The notes beneath the pieces are model-generated. The model worked only from the letters and a program-made list of their open reading frames with translations. It was not told where the DNA came from and did not search any database. Made by a program: the position numbers and the translations under genes. Below, in pieces: positions 6,758 through 15,931 of a stretch of 64,000 nucleotides of DNA. The stretch comes from Cuneatibacter sp. NSJ-177 (lineage in GTDB: Bacteria; Bacillota; Clostridia; Lachnospirales; Lachnospiraceae). The DNA is taken from NCBI RefSeq assembly GCF_022867805.1, contig NZ_JALIFO010000006.1, forward strand, positions 496,001 through 560,000. Reading direction: 5' to 3'. The stretch's first letter is position 1. Each line of letters begins with the position of its first letter.

Positions 6758-8854
6758 ATGTACAAGAGTTACAGTATGGAACTGGCCGGGCGTACGTTGA
6801 CCGTAGAGATCGGCCGCGTGGCTGCTCAGGCGAGCGGGGCCGCTTTGATGCACTATGGCGATACCGTGGTGCTTTCCACCGCTACCGCTTCCGACAAGCC
6901 CAGGGAGGGGATCGACTTCTTCCCGCTCAGCGTGGAGTACGAAGAAAAGATGTATGCGGTGGGCAAGGTCCCCGGCGGATTTAATAAGAGAGAGGGAAAA
7001 GCCAGCGAACATGCGGTCCTGGTTTCCCGTGTGATCGACCGCCCGATGCGTCCTCTGTTCCCGAAGGATTACCGGAACGACGTGACGCTGAGCAACCTGG
7101 TCATGAGCGTGGATCCGGACTGCAATCCGGACGTGGTGGCGATGTTAGGTTCTGCGATCGCGACATCCATCTCGGATATTCCCTTTGACGGCCCGATTGC
7201 GGCGACGATGGTCGGCATGATCGGCGGGGAACTGATCTTTAACCCGACGATGGATCAGAAAAATGATTCCGAGCTGGCCCTGACTGTCGCGTCCACCAGA
7301 GAAAAGATTATCATGATCGAGGCTGGCGCCAATGAGGTGCCGGAGGACAAGATGCTGGAAGCCATCTTTGCCGCCCATGACATGAACAAAGAAGTGATTG
7401 CCTTTATTGACCAGATCGTGGCAGAGTGCGGAAAGCCGAAACACGACTATATCCATGTTTCAACTCCGGACGACCTGTGGGAGGATATGGTATCCTTTAT
7501 CACCCCGGAGGATATGGAAGAGGCTGTGTTCACCGACGTGAAGCAAGTCAGAGAAGAAAACATCCGTCAGATCAAAGACAAGCTGGCTGAGCGCTATGAA
7601 GAGGCTCATCCGGATTGGATCCCGGCCATCGATGACGCTGTGTATAAATATCAGAAGGTGACGGTCCGCAAGATGATCCTCAAGGATCAGAAGCGTCCGG
7701 ACGGCCGCGGAATCAAGGAGATCCGCCCGCTTCACGCAGAAGTGGATATTCTTCCCCGCGTACACGGTTCCGGTATGTTCCAGAGAGGCCAGACCCAGAT
7801 CCTGACCGCCGCGACCCTGGCGCCGATGTCTTCGGCACAGAAGGTAGACGGCCTGGACGAGTCCGAGACCAGCAAGCGCTATATGCACCACTACAATTTC
7901 CCGTCCTGGTCGGTCGGCGAGACCAAGCCTTCCAGAGGTCCGGGACGCCGTGAGATCGGACATGGAGCTCTGGCGGAGCGCGCCCTGATCCCGGTGCTGC
8001 CCACCGTGGAAGAGTTCCCTTATGCGATCCGTACGGTTTCTGAGACGTTGGAGTCCAACGGTTCCACGTCCCAGGCCAGCGTTTGCGCCTCCACTCTTGC
8101 TCTGATGGCGGCCGGCGTTCCGATTAAGCGGATGGTGGCTGGTATTTCCGTCGGCTTGGTGACTGGCGACAGCGACGATGATTATATTGTTTTGACCGAT
8201 ATTCAGGGCCTGGAAGATTTCTTCGGCGATATGGACTTCAAGGTGGCCGGTACCCATAAGGGAATCACGGCGATCCAGATGGATATTAAGATCCACGGCC
8301 TGACGGATCAGATCATCCGCGAGGCGATTGCGAGAACCAAGGAAGCCAGAACCTATATCCTGGATGAAGTGATGGCTCCGGTTATCTCCGAGCCGCGCAA
8401 GGAAGTCAGCAAGTACGCTCCGAAGATCCGCCAGATCATGATCGATCCGGAGAAGATCGGCGATGTGATCGGCAAGCAGGGCAAGGTGATCAACAAGATC
8501 ATCGAGGATACCGGCGTTCAGATCGACATCGAGGACGACGGCAGCGTAGCAATCTGCGGCACGGATCTGGAGATGATTGAGAAGGCGGTTCACATTGTGG
8601 AGACGATTGTTCACGATGTGGAGCCCGGCCAGATCTTTACGGGCAGGGTGGTCCGGATCATCAATATCGGCGCATTCGTGGAGCTGGCTCCCGGCAAGGA
8701 CGGCATGATCCACATCTCCAAGCTGTCCCAGAAGCGGGTGGCAAAGGTCGAGGACGTGGTGAAGGTTGGCGACGAAGTCACCGTCAAGGTATTGGAAGTC
8801 GACAAGATGGGCCGCATCAACCTGTCCATGAAGGATGTCGAGCAGAAAAAATAA
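6758..8854 (+). CDS. pnp: Polyribonucleotide nucleotidyltransferase (PNPase)
   Basis: A 698-residue phosphorolytic 3'-5' exoribonuclease. The order is first RNase PH-like domain (about 1-215), the helical linker, second RNase PH-like domain (about 320-545), a KH domain with the GKQG loop (IGDVIGKQGKVINKI) and an S1 domain from about residue 620 (GQIFTGRVVRIINIGAFVEL). The core contains the conserved GRREIGHGALAERAL motif and the catalytic-domain phrase TGDSDDDYIVLTDIQGLED. It degrades mRNA in the cytoplasm, usually with other RNA-decay factors. Codon use is strongly biased, as in highly expressed genes. The leader has a long hairpin that may be used for self-control. Confidence 0.99.
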   Translation: MYKSYSMELAGRTLTVEIGRVAAQASGAALMHYGDTVVLSTATASDKPREGIDFFPLSVEYEEKMYAVGKVPGGFNKREGKASEHAVLVSRVIDRPMRPLFPKDYRNDVTLSNLVMSVDPDCNPDVVAMLGSAIATSISDIPFDGPIAATMVGMIGGELIFNPTMDQKNDSELALTVASTREKIIMIEAGANEVPEDKMLEAIFAAHDMNKEVIAFIDQIVAECGKPKHDYIHVSTPDDLWEDMVSFITPEDMEEAVFTDVKQVREENIRQIKDKLAERYEEAHPDWIPAIDDAVYKYQKVTVRKMILKDQKRPDGRGIKEIRPLHAEVDILPRVHGSGMFQRGQTQILTAATLAPMSSAQKVDGLDESETSKRYMHHYNFPSWSVGETKPSRGPGRREIGHGALAERALIPVLPTVEEFPYAIRTVSETLESNGSTSQASVCASTLALMAAGVPIKRMVAGISVGLVTGDSDDDYIVLTDIQGLEDFFGDMDFKVAGTHKGITAIQMDIKIHGLTDQIIREAIARTKEARTYILDEVMAPVISEPRKEVSKYAPKIRQIMIDPEKIGDVIGKQGKVINKIIEDTGVQIDIEDDGSVAICGTDLEMIEKAVHIVETIVHDVEPGQIFTGRVVRIINIGAFVELAPGKDGMIHISKLSQKRVAKVEDVVKVGDEVTVKVLEVDKMGRINLSMKDVEQKK

Positions 8855-8900
8855 ATTCGGATTTCTCCGATGAGAGAAACCGGAATTCATACGAGAAGTA

Positions 8901-8931
8901 AAAGGCAGGACGTTTTTGTCCTGCCTTTTTT
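8901..8931 (+). terminator. Intrinsic terminator after pnp
   Basis: AAAGGCAGGAC / GTCCTGCCTTT stem with a 6-base loop and a T-tract. Confidence 0.9.
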
Positions 8932-9061
8932 GTTTCATAGGAAATTCCTTTGGAATTCCCTATGAAACAAAAACGCTCCGCTATGGATGCACACGCAAAT
9001 GCAAAGGAAGATGTCGCTGACGCGACGCATTTGCGGCGCAGAATTTCGCGGAGCGAAATTC
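8932..9061. repeat. Three-hairpin intergenic repeat-like element
   Basis: Three consecutive inverted repeats: 17-base arms at 8932-8948 and 8952-8968 with one mismatch; nested arms CGCAAATGC (8994-9002) / GCATTTGCG (9027-9035) enclosing GTCGC / GCGAC; and GAATTTCG / CGAAATTC (9041-9061). GCTCCGC at 8975 is also complementary to the last loop (GCGGAGC, 9048-9054). This is more structure than a terminator needs, and resembles dispersed intergenic palindromic elements in clostridial genomes. Only one copy is present in this window. Confidence 0.6.
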
Positions 9062-9108
9062 TTTGTTCCGGATAATCCGCGGTCTGTCCCGGATGTCTGC
9101 CGCACCGT

Positions 9109-10065
9109 CTAACAGCCGGCCTCATCGGCAAACAATATTTTTTCCTGGCGGACAGAATAGTAGTAGATTTCATTGGACAGCCATTCTTCCGCTGACACAG
9201 TGGTGGTATTGATCTCCACCAGCATGTCATGGAGTTCAGCGGGCGGAACGCCGGACGTCTCCGGAATCAGGATAACTTCATGGATACTGCTGGGCAGAAT
9301 AAAAAATCCACAGTCCCATTCGGCGGCAAACTGCTTCAGCAAGTCCTCCTGGAGAAGACCTGCGGCGCCGAGATAGCGGTGGGCGTTGGTCAAAACAAAC
9401 ATGGGAAGCTCCGACGGGTCTCCGCAGAGCTCGCGGATTAAAGCAGGAGTATCCGTACTTTCTTCTTCCTGCCGGAAATTGGAGATTTCTTCCCGTATAA
9501 TTTGATAGATGAGAGCGTCCAGCGGCAGGAGCATCGGCTCCAAAATATGGGAAGCATTTTGAATCGTATCCATCTGCAAGGTTTCGGGCGAGACGTCCCA
9601 GAGTTTCAGATGCTTATTTTGGATCAGAGCCGAAGCCGGTGGATAACCAGGAGAAAAAAAGCACAGACAAGAGACCACCGCCAGGTCCAGGAAAGCCTGA
9701 TACGGCGCTTGTTCTAAGAGCGTCTGGTTCCGGTTCCGGTGAATGAGCTTTGGCGCCAGATATGGCCTGGCATTCGGATAGGAGACGGCGCGGGAAAAAT
9801 CCCAAGGGCACTTTCCCGCGGCAAATTCGCAAGAACGGATGATCTCTTCCAGAATCTTGTCTTTGTCCTCTCCCTGCTGATACCGTTTCCAGCAGTCAGA
9901 AAAATAGATGGCCGGGCAGGCGGACTCTCCGGCGGACAGGACACAGATCGTATCAACCGGTATGCCATTGTTTTTTGGAAATTGATGGAGATGGACCTCA
10001 GCTGTACCGTCAAAAGCGGCGCGGAGCCCGTCCAGAAAATAGTGAAGCAGTTCTTCGTATCCCAT
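9109..10065 (-). CDS. DUF5688-like protein
   Basis: A 318-residue soluble protein with no signal peptide or membrane segment. It matches my memory of the DUF5688 family, common in Lachnospiraceae, including the NTTTVSAEEWLSNEIYYYSV ending and the middle LTNAHRYLGAAGLL segment. Function unknown. The ATG at 10065 is preferred over 10086 because AGGAGG lies 7 bases upstream and inside the longer frame. It stands alone between the three-hairpin element and the AraC gene. Confidence 0.75.
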   Translation of the reverse strand: MGYEELLHYFLDGLRAAFDGTAEVHLHQFPKNNGIPVDTICVLSAGESACPAIYFSDCWKRYQQGEDKDKILEEIIRSCEFAAGKCPWDFSRAVSYPNARPYLAPKLIHRNRNQTLLEQAPYQAFLDLAVVSCLCFFSPGYPPASALIQNKHLKLWDVSPETLQMDTIQNASHILEPMLLPLDALIYQIIREEISNFRQEEESTDTPALIRELCGDPSELPMFVLTNAHRYLGAAGLLQEDLLKQFAAEWDCGFFILPSSIHEVILIPETSGVPPAELHDMLVEINTTTVSAEEWLSNEIYYYSVRQEKILFADEAGC

Positions 10066-10221
10066 TGGATAACCTCCTGAAATCATATTGTCCCAGGTGG
10101 AGGTTGTGTGTAGGTGGGATAAAAGGTAAGATAAACGGACGGCGGTGAGAAGAAAAATGCCGCCTGACAGGGAATTCCTCTGCGAAAGATGCTTTCATTA
10201 TAAGCTGGTTTCCGGGGGAAG

Positions 10222-11289
10222 TCAAGCCTTCTGTACCTCTAATTGATTCTGTTCTCTGTATTTGCCTGGTGTCATGCCAAAGTGCTTTTGAAATATCTTA
10301 TAAAAATATCCCTTGTTATGATATCCGACGCACTCCATTATTTCGTCGATGCAGCAGTCCGTATGCAGCAGGAGTTGTTCTGCGCGGTTGAGACGAACTT
10401 GCTGAAGATAGTAGGAGTAGGTCAGACCAGTTTTTCTTTTGATCAGCCGGTTAAAATAATCTGCCTGAAAATGAAAAATTTCTACCAGCTGCTGAATTGT
10501 GACGGTATCGCAGTTTTGCTGGATATAAGAAGAAATTTCTTCAAAAATAACCCAATTCATGGCATTTTTGTATTCCTGTGAGAGGGAAAAATCATACTGA
10601 ATGCTCAGGGTGTGGAGAATGCGAAAAAGAAGTCCTCTACAAATATACTTGTAGCCAGTGTTACGAAGCGACAGTTCTGTTAAAAGCATGACAAGGCATT
10701 CCTCCATATCCTGCACAGCTCCGTCATTCGGCTTAAAGTGTAGATACTGGTGAATATCTTTTTGCTTTAACAATGCGGAATGTAGAAAAGCATGGATTTT
10801 TTGCGGGATGGCGGTCGCGTCGTTCATCAGTTCCGTAAAGATATTATTGGTAATTCCGAGAAAAACAATTATGGAATTCTGAGCCAGCAGATAATCTTGA
10901 TGCAGGCAGTTCTTGTCGATCAGACAGAGTTCCCCTTTCTGAAATACTACTTTTTTTCCAAGAATTTTTTGATGAAATTCCCCTTCTACAATATAAGCAA
11001 GTTCAATATAATCATGTGTGTGAAGCTGCGTTTTTTCACCAGGGACGAAGGAAAAATGATAACTGAAGGGTTCCGGGGCCGGATATAGTGTGGCGGATAG
11101 TTTAGAAGAGGCATGTAGGTTCCAGCAGAGCGCAAAAACTGGTTCTTGTTCTGGAAATGGATGAGTTTTAATTTCTTGGACGGATTTCGAATATTCAGGG
11201 CATATGAGACGGGAACCCAGAGGATGTTCTTTTTGAAGATACAGAGAAGCCGAATCTGTAATTTCCCGGCATAATTCCAGCAAAGTCAT
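10222..11289 (-). CDS. AraC-family transcriptional regulator of the pentose locus
   Basis: A 355-residue regulator: an N-terminal cupin-like sensor (EKTQLHTHDYIELAYIVEGEFHQKI, about residues 95-125) and a C-terminal double HTH (TVTIQQLVEIFHFQADYFNRL and CVGYHNKGYFYKIFQKHFGMTPGKYRE). The ATG at 11289 is chosen because GGGAGG stands 8 bases before it; the longer frame adds 33 Cys-rich residues with no ribosome site. It is transcribed away from the FGGY kinase gene, so it most likely controls the arabinose-type locus to its right in response to a sugar. The gene is more AT-rich than pnp. Confidence 0.9.
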   Translation of the reverse strand: MTLLELCREITDSASLYLQKEHPLGSRLICPEYSKSVQEIKTHPFPEQEPVFALCWNLHASSKLSATLYPAPEPFSYHFSFVPGEKTQLHTHDYIELAYIVEGEFHQKILGKKVVFQKGELCLIDKNCLHQDYLLAQNSIIVFLGITNNIFTELMNDATAIPQKIHAFLHSALLKQKDIHQYLHFKPNDGAVQDMEECLVMLLTELSLRNTGYKYICRGLLFRILHTLSIQYDFSLSQEYKNAMNWVIFEEISSYIQQNCDTVTIQQLVEIFHFQADYFNRLIKRKTGLTYSYYLQQVRLNRAEQLLLHTDCCIDEIMECVGYHNKGYFYKIFQKHFGMTPGKYREQNQLEVQKA

Positions 11290-11438
11290 TCCAAAATCCT
11301 CCCTTCGAGAGCAGCTTAAAATAGAAAAGTCTTCATGAAAGCAGCTGTAGCAGTTCCTATATTCTAATCTGTACGTATTATAACACAATTATTTTTGATT
11401 AGGAAGTCGGAATAGGTAACTTTTTGCTAAAAATAGCG

Positions 11439-11479
11439 GCAATTGTAAAATTGCGATATATGAAGGAACGGCTTATAAT
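11439..11479 (+). promoter_or_regulatory. Promoter of the pentose operon with overlapping operator palindrome
   Basis: TTGCGA (11451-11456), 17-base spacer, TATAAT (11474-11479). The palindrome GCAATT-GTAA-AATTGC (11439-11454) overlaps the -35 box. An AraC-family gene is divergent, so this is the likely control site. Confidence 0.7.
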
Positions 11480-11531
11480 TAAAAAAAAGTTGAGAGAAAT
11501 AAAGAATGATTTGGGGAAGAAGTGAAAATAC

Positions 11532-13127
11532 ATGGAAAGAGAGAAAATGGTTATCGAAAATGGGAAGGCGATTCTCGGGATTGAATTGGGCTCTACACGA
11601 ATAAAAGCAGTTTTGATTGATGAAATGAATCATGTGCTTGCATCGGGCAGCCATACTTGGGAGAATCGTTTGGAGAATGGAATTTGGACTTACGCACTGG
11701 ATGACATTTGGACAGGTCTCAGGAACTGCTATGCAAAGCTGAATGCAGAAGTTTGTGAAAAATACGGCGTGCCTTTGAGACGGCCGGGCGCGATTGGATT
11801 CAGCGCGATGATGCACGGATACATGGCTTTTGATAAAGCGGGCCGCCTTCTTACGCCGTTTCGTACATGGAGAAATAGCACGACGGGGCCGGCGGCGGAA
11901 GCGCTAACCAAAGCATTTCGTTATCCTATTCCCCAGAGATGGAGCGTCGCTCATTTATATCAGGCTATTTTAAATAAAGAGGCTCACGTGAAGGATGTGG
12001 CGTTTTTTACGACGCTTGCCGGATATGTTCATTGGCAGTTGACGGGGAAAAAGACTCTGGGAATTGGAGATGCGTCCGGCATGTTTCCTATCAACTTAGA
12101 GACGAGGAATTATGATGAAGACATGCTGGCCGCTTTTGACTCCCTGACTGCCGATTATGATTATGAATGGAAGCTGAAAGAAATTCTTCCACAGGTATGT
12201 ATCGCAGGCGAGAGCGCAGGGGTTCTTACGGAGCAGGGGGCAAAGCTTCTGGATGAGAGTGGCATTTTGGAGCCGGGAATTCCGTTTTGTCCTCCGGAGG
12301 GCGATGCAGGAACCGGTATGACGGCGACAAACAGCATAGCGAAGAGGACAGGGAATGTGTCGGCGGGCACATCTGTGTTTGGTATGGTGGTTCTGGAAAA
12401 AGAACTGAAAAAGGTACATCCGGAAATTGATCTTGTAACAACGCCGGATGGGAAACTGGTCGCCATGGTGCATGCCAATAATGGTACCTCGGATTTGGAT
12501 GCCTGGGCGGGGCTGTTTCGAGAATTTGCCGAAGCGCTTGGAGCCGAGGTGGAGCAGAATCAACTCTTTGAAATTTTGTATGGCAAGGCTTTGAAGGGAG
12601 AGGCAGACTGCGGCGGAATGCTGTCCTACGGTTATCTTTCCGGCGAAAGTATTACACAAACGGAAGAAGGTAGACCGATGTTTGTGCGTCTTCCATGGGG
12701 ACGATTCAATCTGGCGAATTTTATGCGGACCCATCTGTCGGCAGCGTTTGCTGTGCTGAGACTAGGAATGGATATCCTGTTAAAGGAGGAACAGGTCGCA
12801 CTGGACAGGGTCTTGGGTCATGGCGGTTTGTTTAAGACAAATGAGGTTGGCTCCAAATTGCTTGCGGCAGCGCTTCATACGCCGGTGTCGGTTATGGAAA
12901 ACGCCGGAGAGGGCGGACCGTGGGGGATGGCGCTTCTTGCCGCTTATATGTGCCGCAGAAAACCAGGAGAGAGCTTGGAACGATACTTGGAAAAAAACGT
13001 GTTTTCGGGAGAGCAAGGACGCTGTGTAAAGCCAGATGCAAAAGATGTGGAAGGCTTTGAACTCTTTATGGAGCGTTACAAAAAAGGAATCGCCATGGAG
13101 CGAATGGCGGTTGAAAATTTTGTATAG
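11532..13127 (+). CDS. FGGY-family carbohydrate kinase, probable L-ribulokinase/xylulokinase type
   Basis: A 531-residue sugar kinase of the actin/hexokinase ATPase fold: phosphate-1 motif [15 protein letters not shown] near the start, [36 protein letters not shown] and a C-terminal [20 protein letters not shown] with [14 protein letters not shown]. It is followed 13 bases later by AraD and the locus contains an isomerase, so phosphorylation of L-ribulose to L-ribulose-5-phosphate is the most likely reaction. Xylulokinase activity cannot be excluded. The ATG at 11532 has only a distant Shine-Dalgarno; 11547 is an alternative. Confidence 0.85.
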   Translation: MEREKMVIENGKAILGIELGSTRIKAVLIDEMNHVLASGSHTWENRLENGIWTYALDDIWTGLRNCYAKLNAEVCEKYGVPLRRPGAIGFSAMMHGYMAFDKAGRLLTPFRTWRNSTTGPAAEALTKAFRYPIPQRWSVAHLYQAILNKEAHVKDVAFFTTLAGYVHWQLTGKKTLGIGDASGMFPINLETRNYDEDMLAAFDSLTADYDYEWKLKEILPQVCIAGESAGVLTEQGAKLLDESGILEPGIPFCPPEGDAGTGMTATNSIAKRTGNVSAGTSVFGMVVLEKELKKVHPEIDLVTTPDGKLVAMVHANNGTSDLDAWAGLFREFAEALGAEVEQNQLFEILYGKALKGEADCGGMLSYGYLSGESITQTEEGRPMFVRLPWGRFNLANFMRTHLSAAFAVLRLGMDILLKEEQVALDRVLGHGGLFKTNEVGSKLLAAALHTPVSVMENAGEGGPWGMALLAAYMCRRKPGESLERYLEKNVFSGEQGRCVKPDAKDVEGFELFMERYKKGIAMERMAVENFV

Positions 13128-13140
13128 GAGATGGTGGGCT

Positions 13141-13845
13141 GTGCTGGAGCAACTGAAACAGAAAGTATATGAAGCGAATATGCTTCTTCCAAAGTATAAG
13201 CTTGTAACCTTTACGTGGGGAAATGTCAGCGGAATGGATCGGGAAAGCGGTTTTTTTGTTATTAAGCCCAGCGGCGTCGCGTATGAAAGGCTGGAACCGG
13301 AGGATATGGTCGTCGTTGATCTTCAGGGCAGAAAGATAGAAGGGCGGTATAATCCCTCGTCTGATACGGCGACCCACGCGGTGCTATACAGTAGGTTTCC
13401 AGGTATCGGCGGTGTAGTACATACGCATTCCCCCTGGGCGGTCAGTTGGGCTCAGGCGGGACGGGGAATTCCATGTTACGGGACGACGCATGCCGATTAT
13501 CTCTACGGGGAGGTTCCCTGCGTGCGAAATTTAACGGAAGAGGAGATTGCGGGGGATTACGAAAGGAACACGGGACTGGTGATTGCAGACGAGTTTGAAC
13601 GTCTCCATATTGACAGCGAGGCGATGCCTGCTGTGCTTTGCAGGAGTCATGGACCTTTTACGTGGGGGAAGGATGCGCATGAGGCGGTGCGTCATGCCGT
13701 TGTACTGGAAGAGGTGGCAAAAATGGCGGCGTACAGTGAAGCCATCAATCCTCATGGCAAACCTGTCTCCCAAGAACTGCTAGACAAACACTATTATCGA
13801 AAGCATGGAGCAAATGCCTATTATGGACAGCCGGGAAAAAAGTGA
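13141..13845 (+). CDS. araD: L-ribulose-5-phosphate 4-epimerase
   Basis: A 234-residue class II aldolase/epimerase that converts L-ribulose-5-phosphate to D-xylulose-5-phosphate. The zinc ligands are visible as His94 and His96 in [10 protein letters not shown] and His170 in [10 protein letters not shown], equivalent to His95, His97 and His171 of the E. coli enzyme. [15 protein letters not shown] and KPSGVAYE match the phosphate-binding part. The GTG start at 13141 gives the family's normal length and follows an AGGAGA site; the longer upstream frame would run into the kinase gene. Confidence 0.94.
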   Translation: MLEQLKQKVYEANMLLPKYKLVTFTWGNVSGMDRESGFFVIKPSGVAYERLEPEDMVVVDLQGRKIEGRYNPSSDTATHAVLYSRFPGIGGVVHTHSPWAVSWAQAGRGIPCYGTTHADYLYGEVPCVRNLTEEEIAGDYERNTGLVIADEFERLHIDSEAMPAVLCRSHGPFTWGKDAHEAVRHAVVLEEVAKMAAYSEAINPHGKPVSQELLDKHYYRKHGANAYYGQPGKK

Positions 13846-13897
13846 GCCGGGGAATGTGCAAAAACACCTGAGAAGCTAAGCCGCGGAGGATAGAACG

Positions 13898-15871
13898 ATG
13901 CTGAAAGTAACACATAACACACTTGAAATTTTTCGTGAAGGCGAGATCGTTCGGGTGGAAGCTTATGGGCCGGACGTTGTCAGGGTGCGCGCTGCGGCAG
14001 CAAGGATGAAAAGCCAGGACTGGACGTTGCTGAAGCCGGCGGATGCGGAAGTCCAAATCCGGAAAGAGGAAAATGGCTATACGCTCCAAAATGGAACGAT
14101 CAGCGCAAAAGTCACAAAGGATGGACAGATTTCTTTTTGGAATCAAAAAGGAGAGCTTCTTTTGAAAGAACTCTGGCAATCGGAACGGGATCTGGATGCG
14201 CGGAAGCTGAAAGGCAGGACAGGAGACCTTTTCTATATCGAGCAGTGCTTTCATGCGGTAGAGGGAGAACACTTTTATGGACTGGGTCAAGAGGCGCATG
14301 ATTTATTTGACCTGAAAGGAGCCGTGTTGGATTTGTGTCAGCAAAATACAAAGAGCACAATTCCATTTGTGATTTCATCAAAAGGCTACGGCTTCCTGTG
14401 GAACAATCCGGCAATCGGCCGCGTGGAGTTCGGGACGTCGCGGACTCGTTGGGTTGCAGAAGCGGCCAGCCAGCTCGATTATCTGGTGATCGGAGGAGAC
14501 CTGCCGTCGGAAATAGAAAAAAATTATTGTAAGATTACGGGATACGCCCCTGAACTTCCGATGTGGGCGACAGGCCTGTGGCAGTCTAAGCTTCGCTATG
14601 AGACGCAGGAAGAACTTTTGGAGACGGCTAGAGAATACAAGCGAAGAGGCATCCCGATTTCTTTAATTGCGTGCGATTACTTTCATTGGCCCCAGCAGGG
14701 GGAGTGGAAGTTTGATCGGACATACTGGCCAGAACCGGAGATTATGCTGCGGGAATTAACCGAGATGGGTATAAAGCTGCTGGTATCGATTTGGCCGACG
14801 GTAGATCCGCGGAGTGAGAATTTTTTTGCAATGCGGGATCAGAACATGTTGATTCGCACGGAACGGGGACCGGGGCCGCTCGTATACTGCAGAGGCCCGG
14901 AAACATACTATGACGCTATGAACCCGGATGCGCGCAGTTTTGTGTGGGAGAAGGTGAAGCAGAATTACTACGAGTTGGGCGTGCGGCATTTTTGGCTTGA
15001 CGAGGCGGAACCGGAAATTGGCCCGTATGATTATGATAATTTAAGATATTGGGAAGGCAATGGACTGGAAGTCAGCAGCCTGTATCCGTTTTATTATGCA
15101 AAAACATTTTATGATGGGCAGAAAGCGGCGGGACAGGACGAAGTGGTGAATCTGATTCGATGTGTATATACGGGAAGTCAGCGCTTTGGTATCGTTTTAT
15201 GGTCAGGGGATATATGCGCAGATTTTGACAGCCTGAGACGGCAGATTAAGACGGGATTGCACGTGGCGCTAAGCGGGATCCCGTGGTGGACAACGGACAT
15301 CGGCGGTTTTCATGGGGGCGATCCGGATTCGCCGCAGTACCGTGAGTGCTTTATCCGTTGGTTTCAATTCGGAGTTTTCTGCCCGATTTTCCGGATGCAC
15401 GGGTTCAGATGCCGGCCGGACAGACCGGTATCGCCTCCGATCACTCTGGACGGTTTCTGTCATTCGGGCGGTCCGAATGAACTCTGGAGTTATGGAGAAG
15501 AGGCATATGAAATCATTCGGAAATATGTGATAATCCGCGAGCGGATCCGGCCCTATATCCACCTACATTTGCGCAAGGCGTCAAAAGATGGCACGCCTTT
15601 GATGCGTCCGCTCTTTTATGATTATCCGGCGGAAGAATATTATGATATTTTTGATCAGTATATGTTTGGACCGGATATTATGGTATGCCCCATTTATGAA
15701 GCTTCAGTGCAAGAGCGAGATGTGGTCTTACCAAAAGGCGCGGACTGGATCGATACCGAGACCGGAATAACCTACAAGGGCGGACAGAAGGTCAAAGCCA
15801 GTGCGCCGCTCAAAACCATTCCGGTATTTCTTCGAAAGGGGACAGATCTGACGTATAGGATGTTTCGTTAA
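13898..15871 (+). CDS. Glycoside hydrolase family 31 (alpha-xylosidase-like)
   Basis: A 657-residue cytoplasmic enzyme (no signal peptide) with an N-terminal beta-sandwich, a TIM barrel and a C-terminal beta domain. In the barrel, the expected nucleophile is Asp368 in HFWLDEAEPE and the acid/base is Asp438 in VLWSGDICADF, followed by GIPWWTTDIGGFHGG and RMHGFRCRPDRP. GH31 retaining enzymes release alpha-xylose, alpha-glucose or related sugars. The WLDEAEPE form is different from the classic WxDMNE of alpha-glucosidases, and the neighbours point to a pentose-containing substrate. Exact specificity cannot be read. Confidence 0.88.
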   Translation: MLKVTHNTLEIFREGEIVRVEAYGPDVVRVRAAAARMKSQDWTLLKPADAEVQIRKEENGYTLQNGTISAKVTKDGQISFWNQKGELLLKELWQSERDLDARKLKGRTGDLFYIEQCFHAVEGEHFYGLGQEAHDLFDLKGAVLDLCQQNTKSTIPFVISSKGYGFLWNNPAIGRVEFGTSRTRWVAEAASQLDYLVIGGDLPSEIEKNYCKITGYAPELPMWATGLWQSKLRYETQEELLETAREYKRRGIPISLIACDYFHWPQQGEWKFDRTYWPEPEIMLRELTEMGIKLLVSIWPTVDPRSENFFAMRDQNMLIRTERGPGPLVYCRGPETYYDAMNPDARSFVWEKVKQNYYELGVRHFWLDEAEPEIGPYDYDNLRYWEGNGLEVSSLYPFYYAKTFYDGQKAAGQDEVVNLIRCVYTGSQRFGIVLWSGDICADFDSLRRQIKTGLHVALSGIPWWTTDIGGFHGGDPDSPQYRECFIRWFQFGVFCPIFRMHGFRCRPDRPVSPPITLDGFCHSGGPNELWSYGEEAYEIIRKYVIIRERIRPYIHLHLRKASKDGTPLMRPLFYDYPAEEYYDIFDQYMFGPDIMVCPIYEASVQERDVVLPKGADWIDTETGITYKGGQKVKASAPLKTIPVFLRKGTDLTYRMFR

Positions 15872-15884
15872 AGAGTTGCACATT

Positions 15885-15899
15885 ATTGCCATTGGCAAT
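15885..15899. promoter_or_regulatory. Operator-like palindrome before the sugar-binding protein gene
   Basis: ATTGCC-ATT-GGCAAT, a perfect 6+6 palindrome in the 60-base gap after the GH31 gene. A TAAAAT follows at 15905-15910. It may be an internal control site; no regulator can be named. Confidence 0.4.
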
Positions 15900-15931
15900 C
15901 AATGATAAAATTTAAGAAAGGGGTACAAATT

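Noticed and set aside
7460-8938. A 492-codon open frame antisense to pnp
   Set aside because: It is a shadow of the biased codon use of pnp: no ribosome site, no family resemblance, and His/Leu/Asp-rich as antisense frames usually are.
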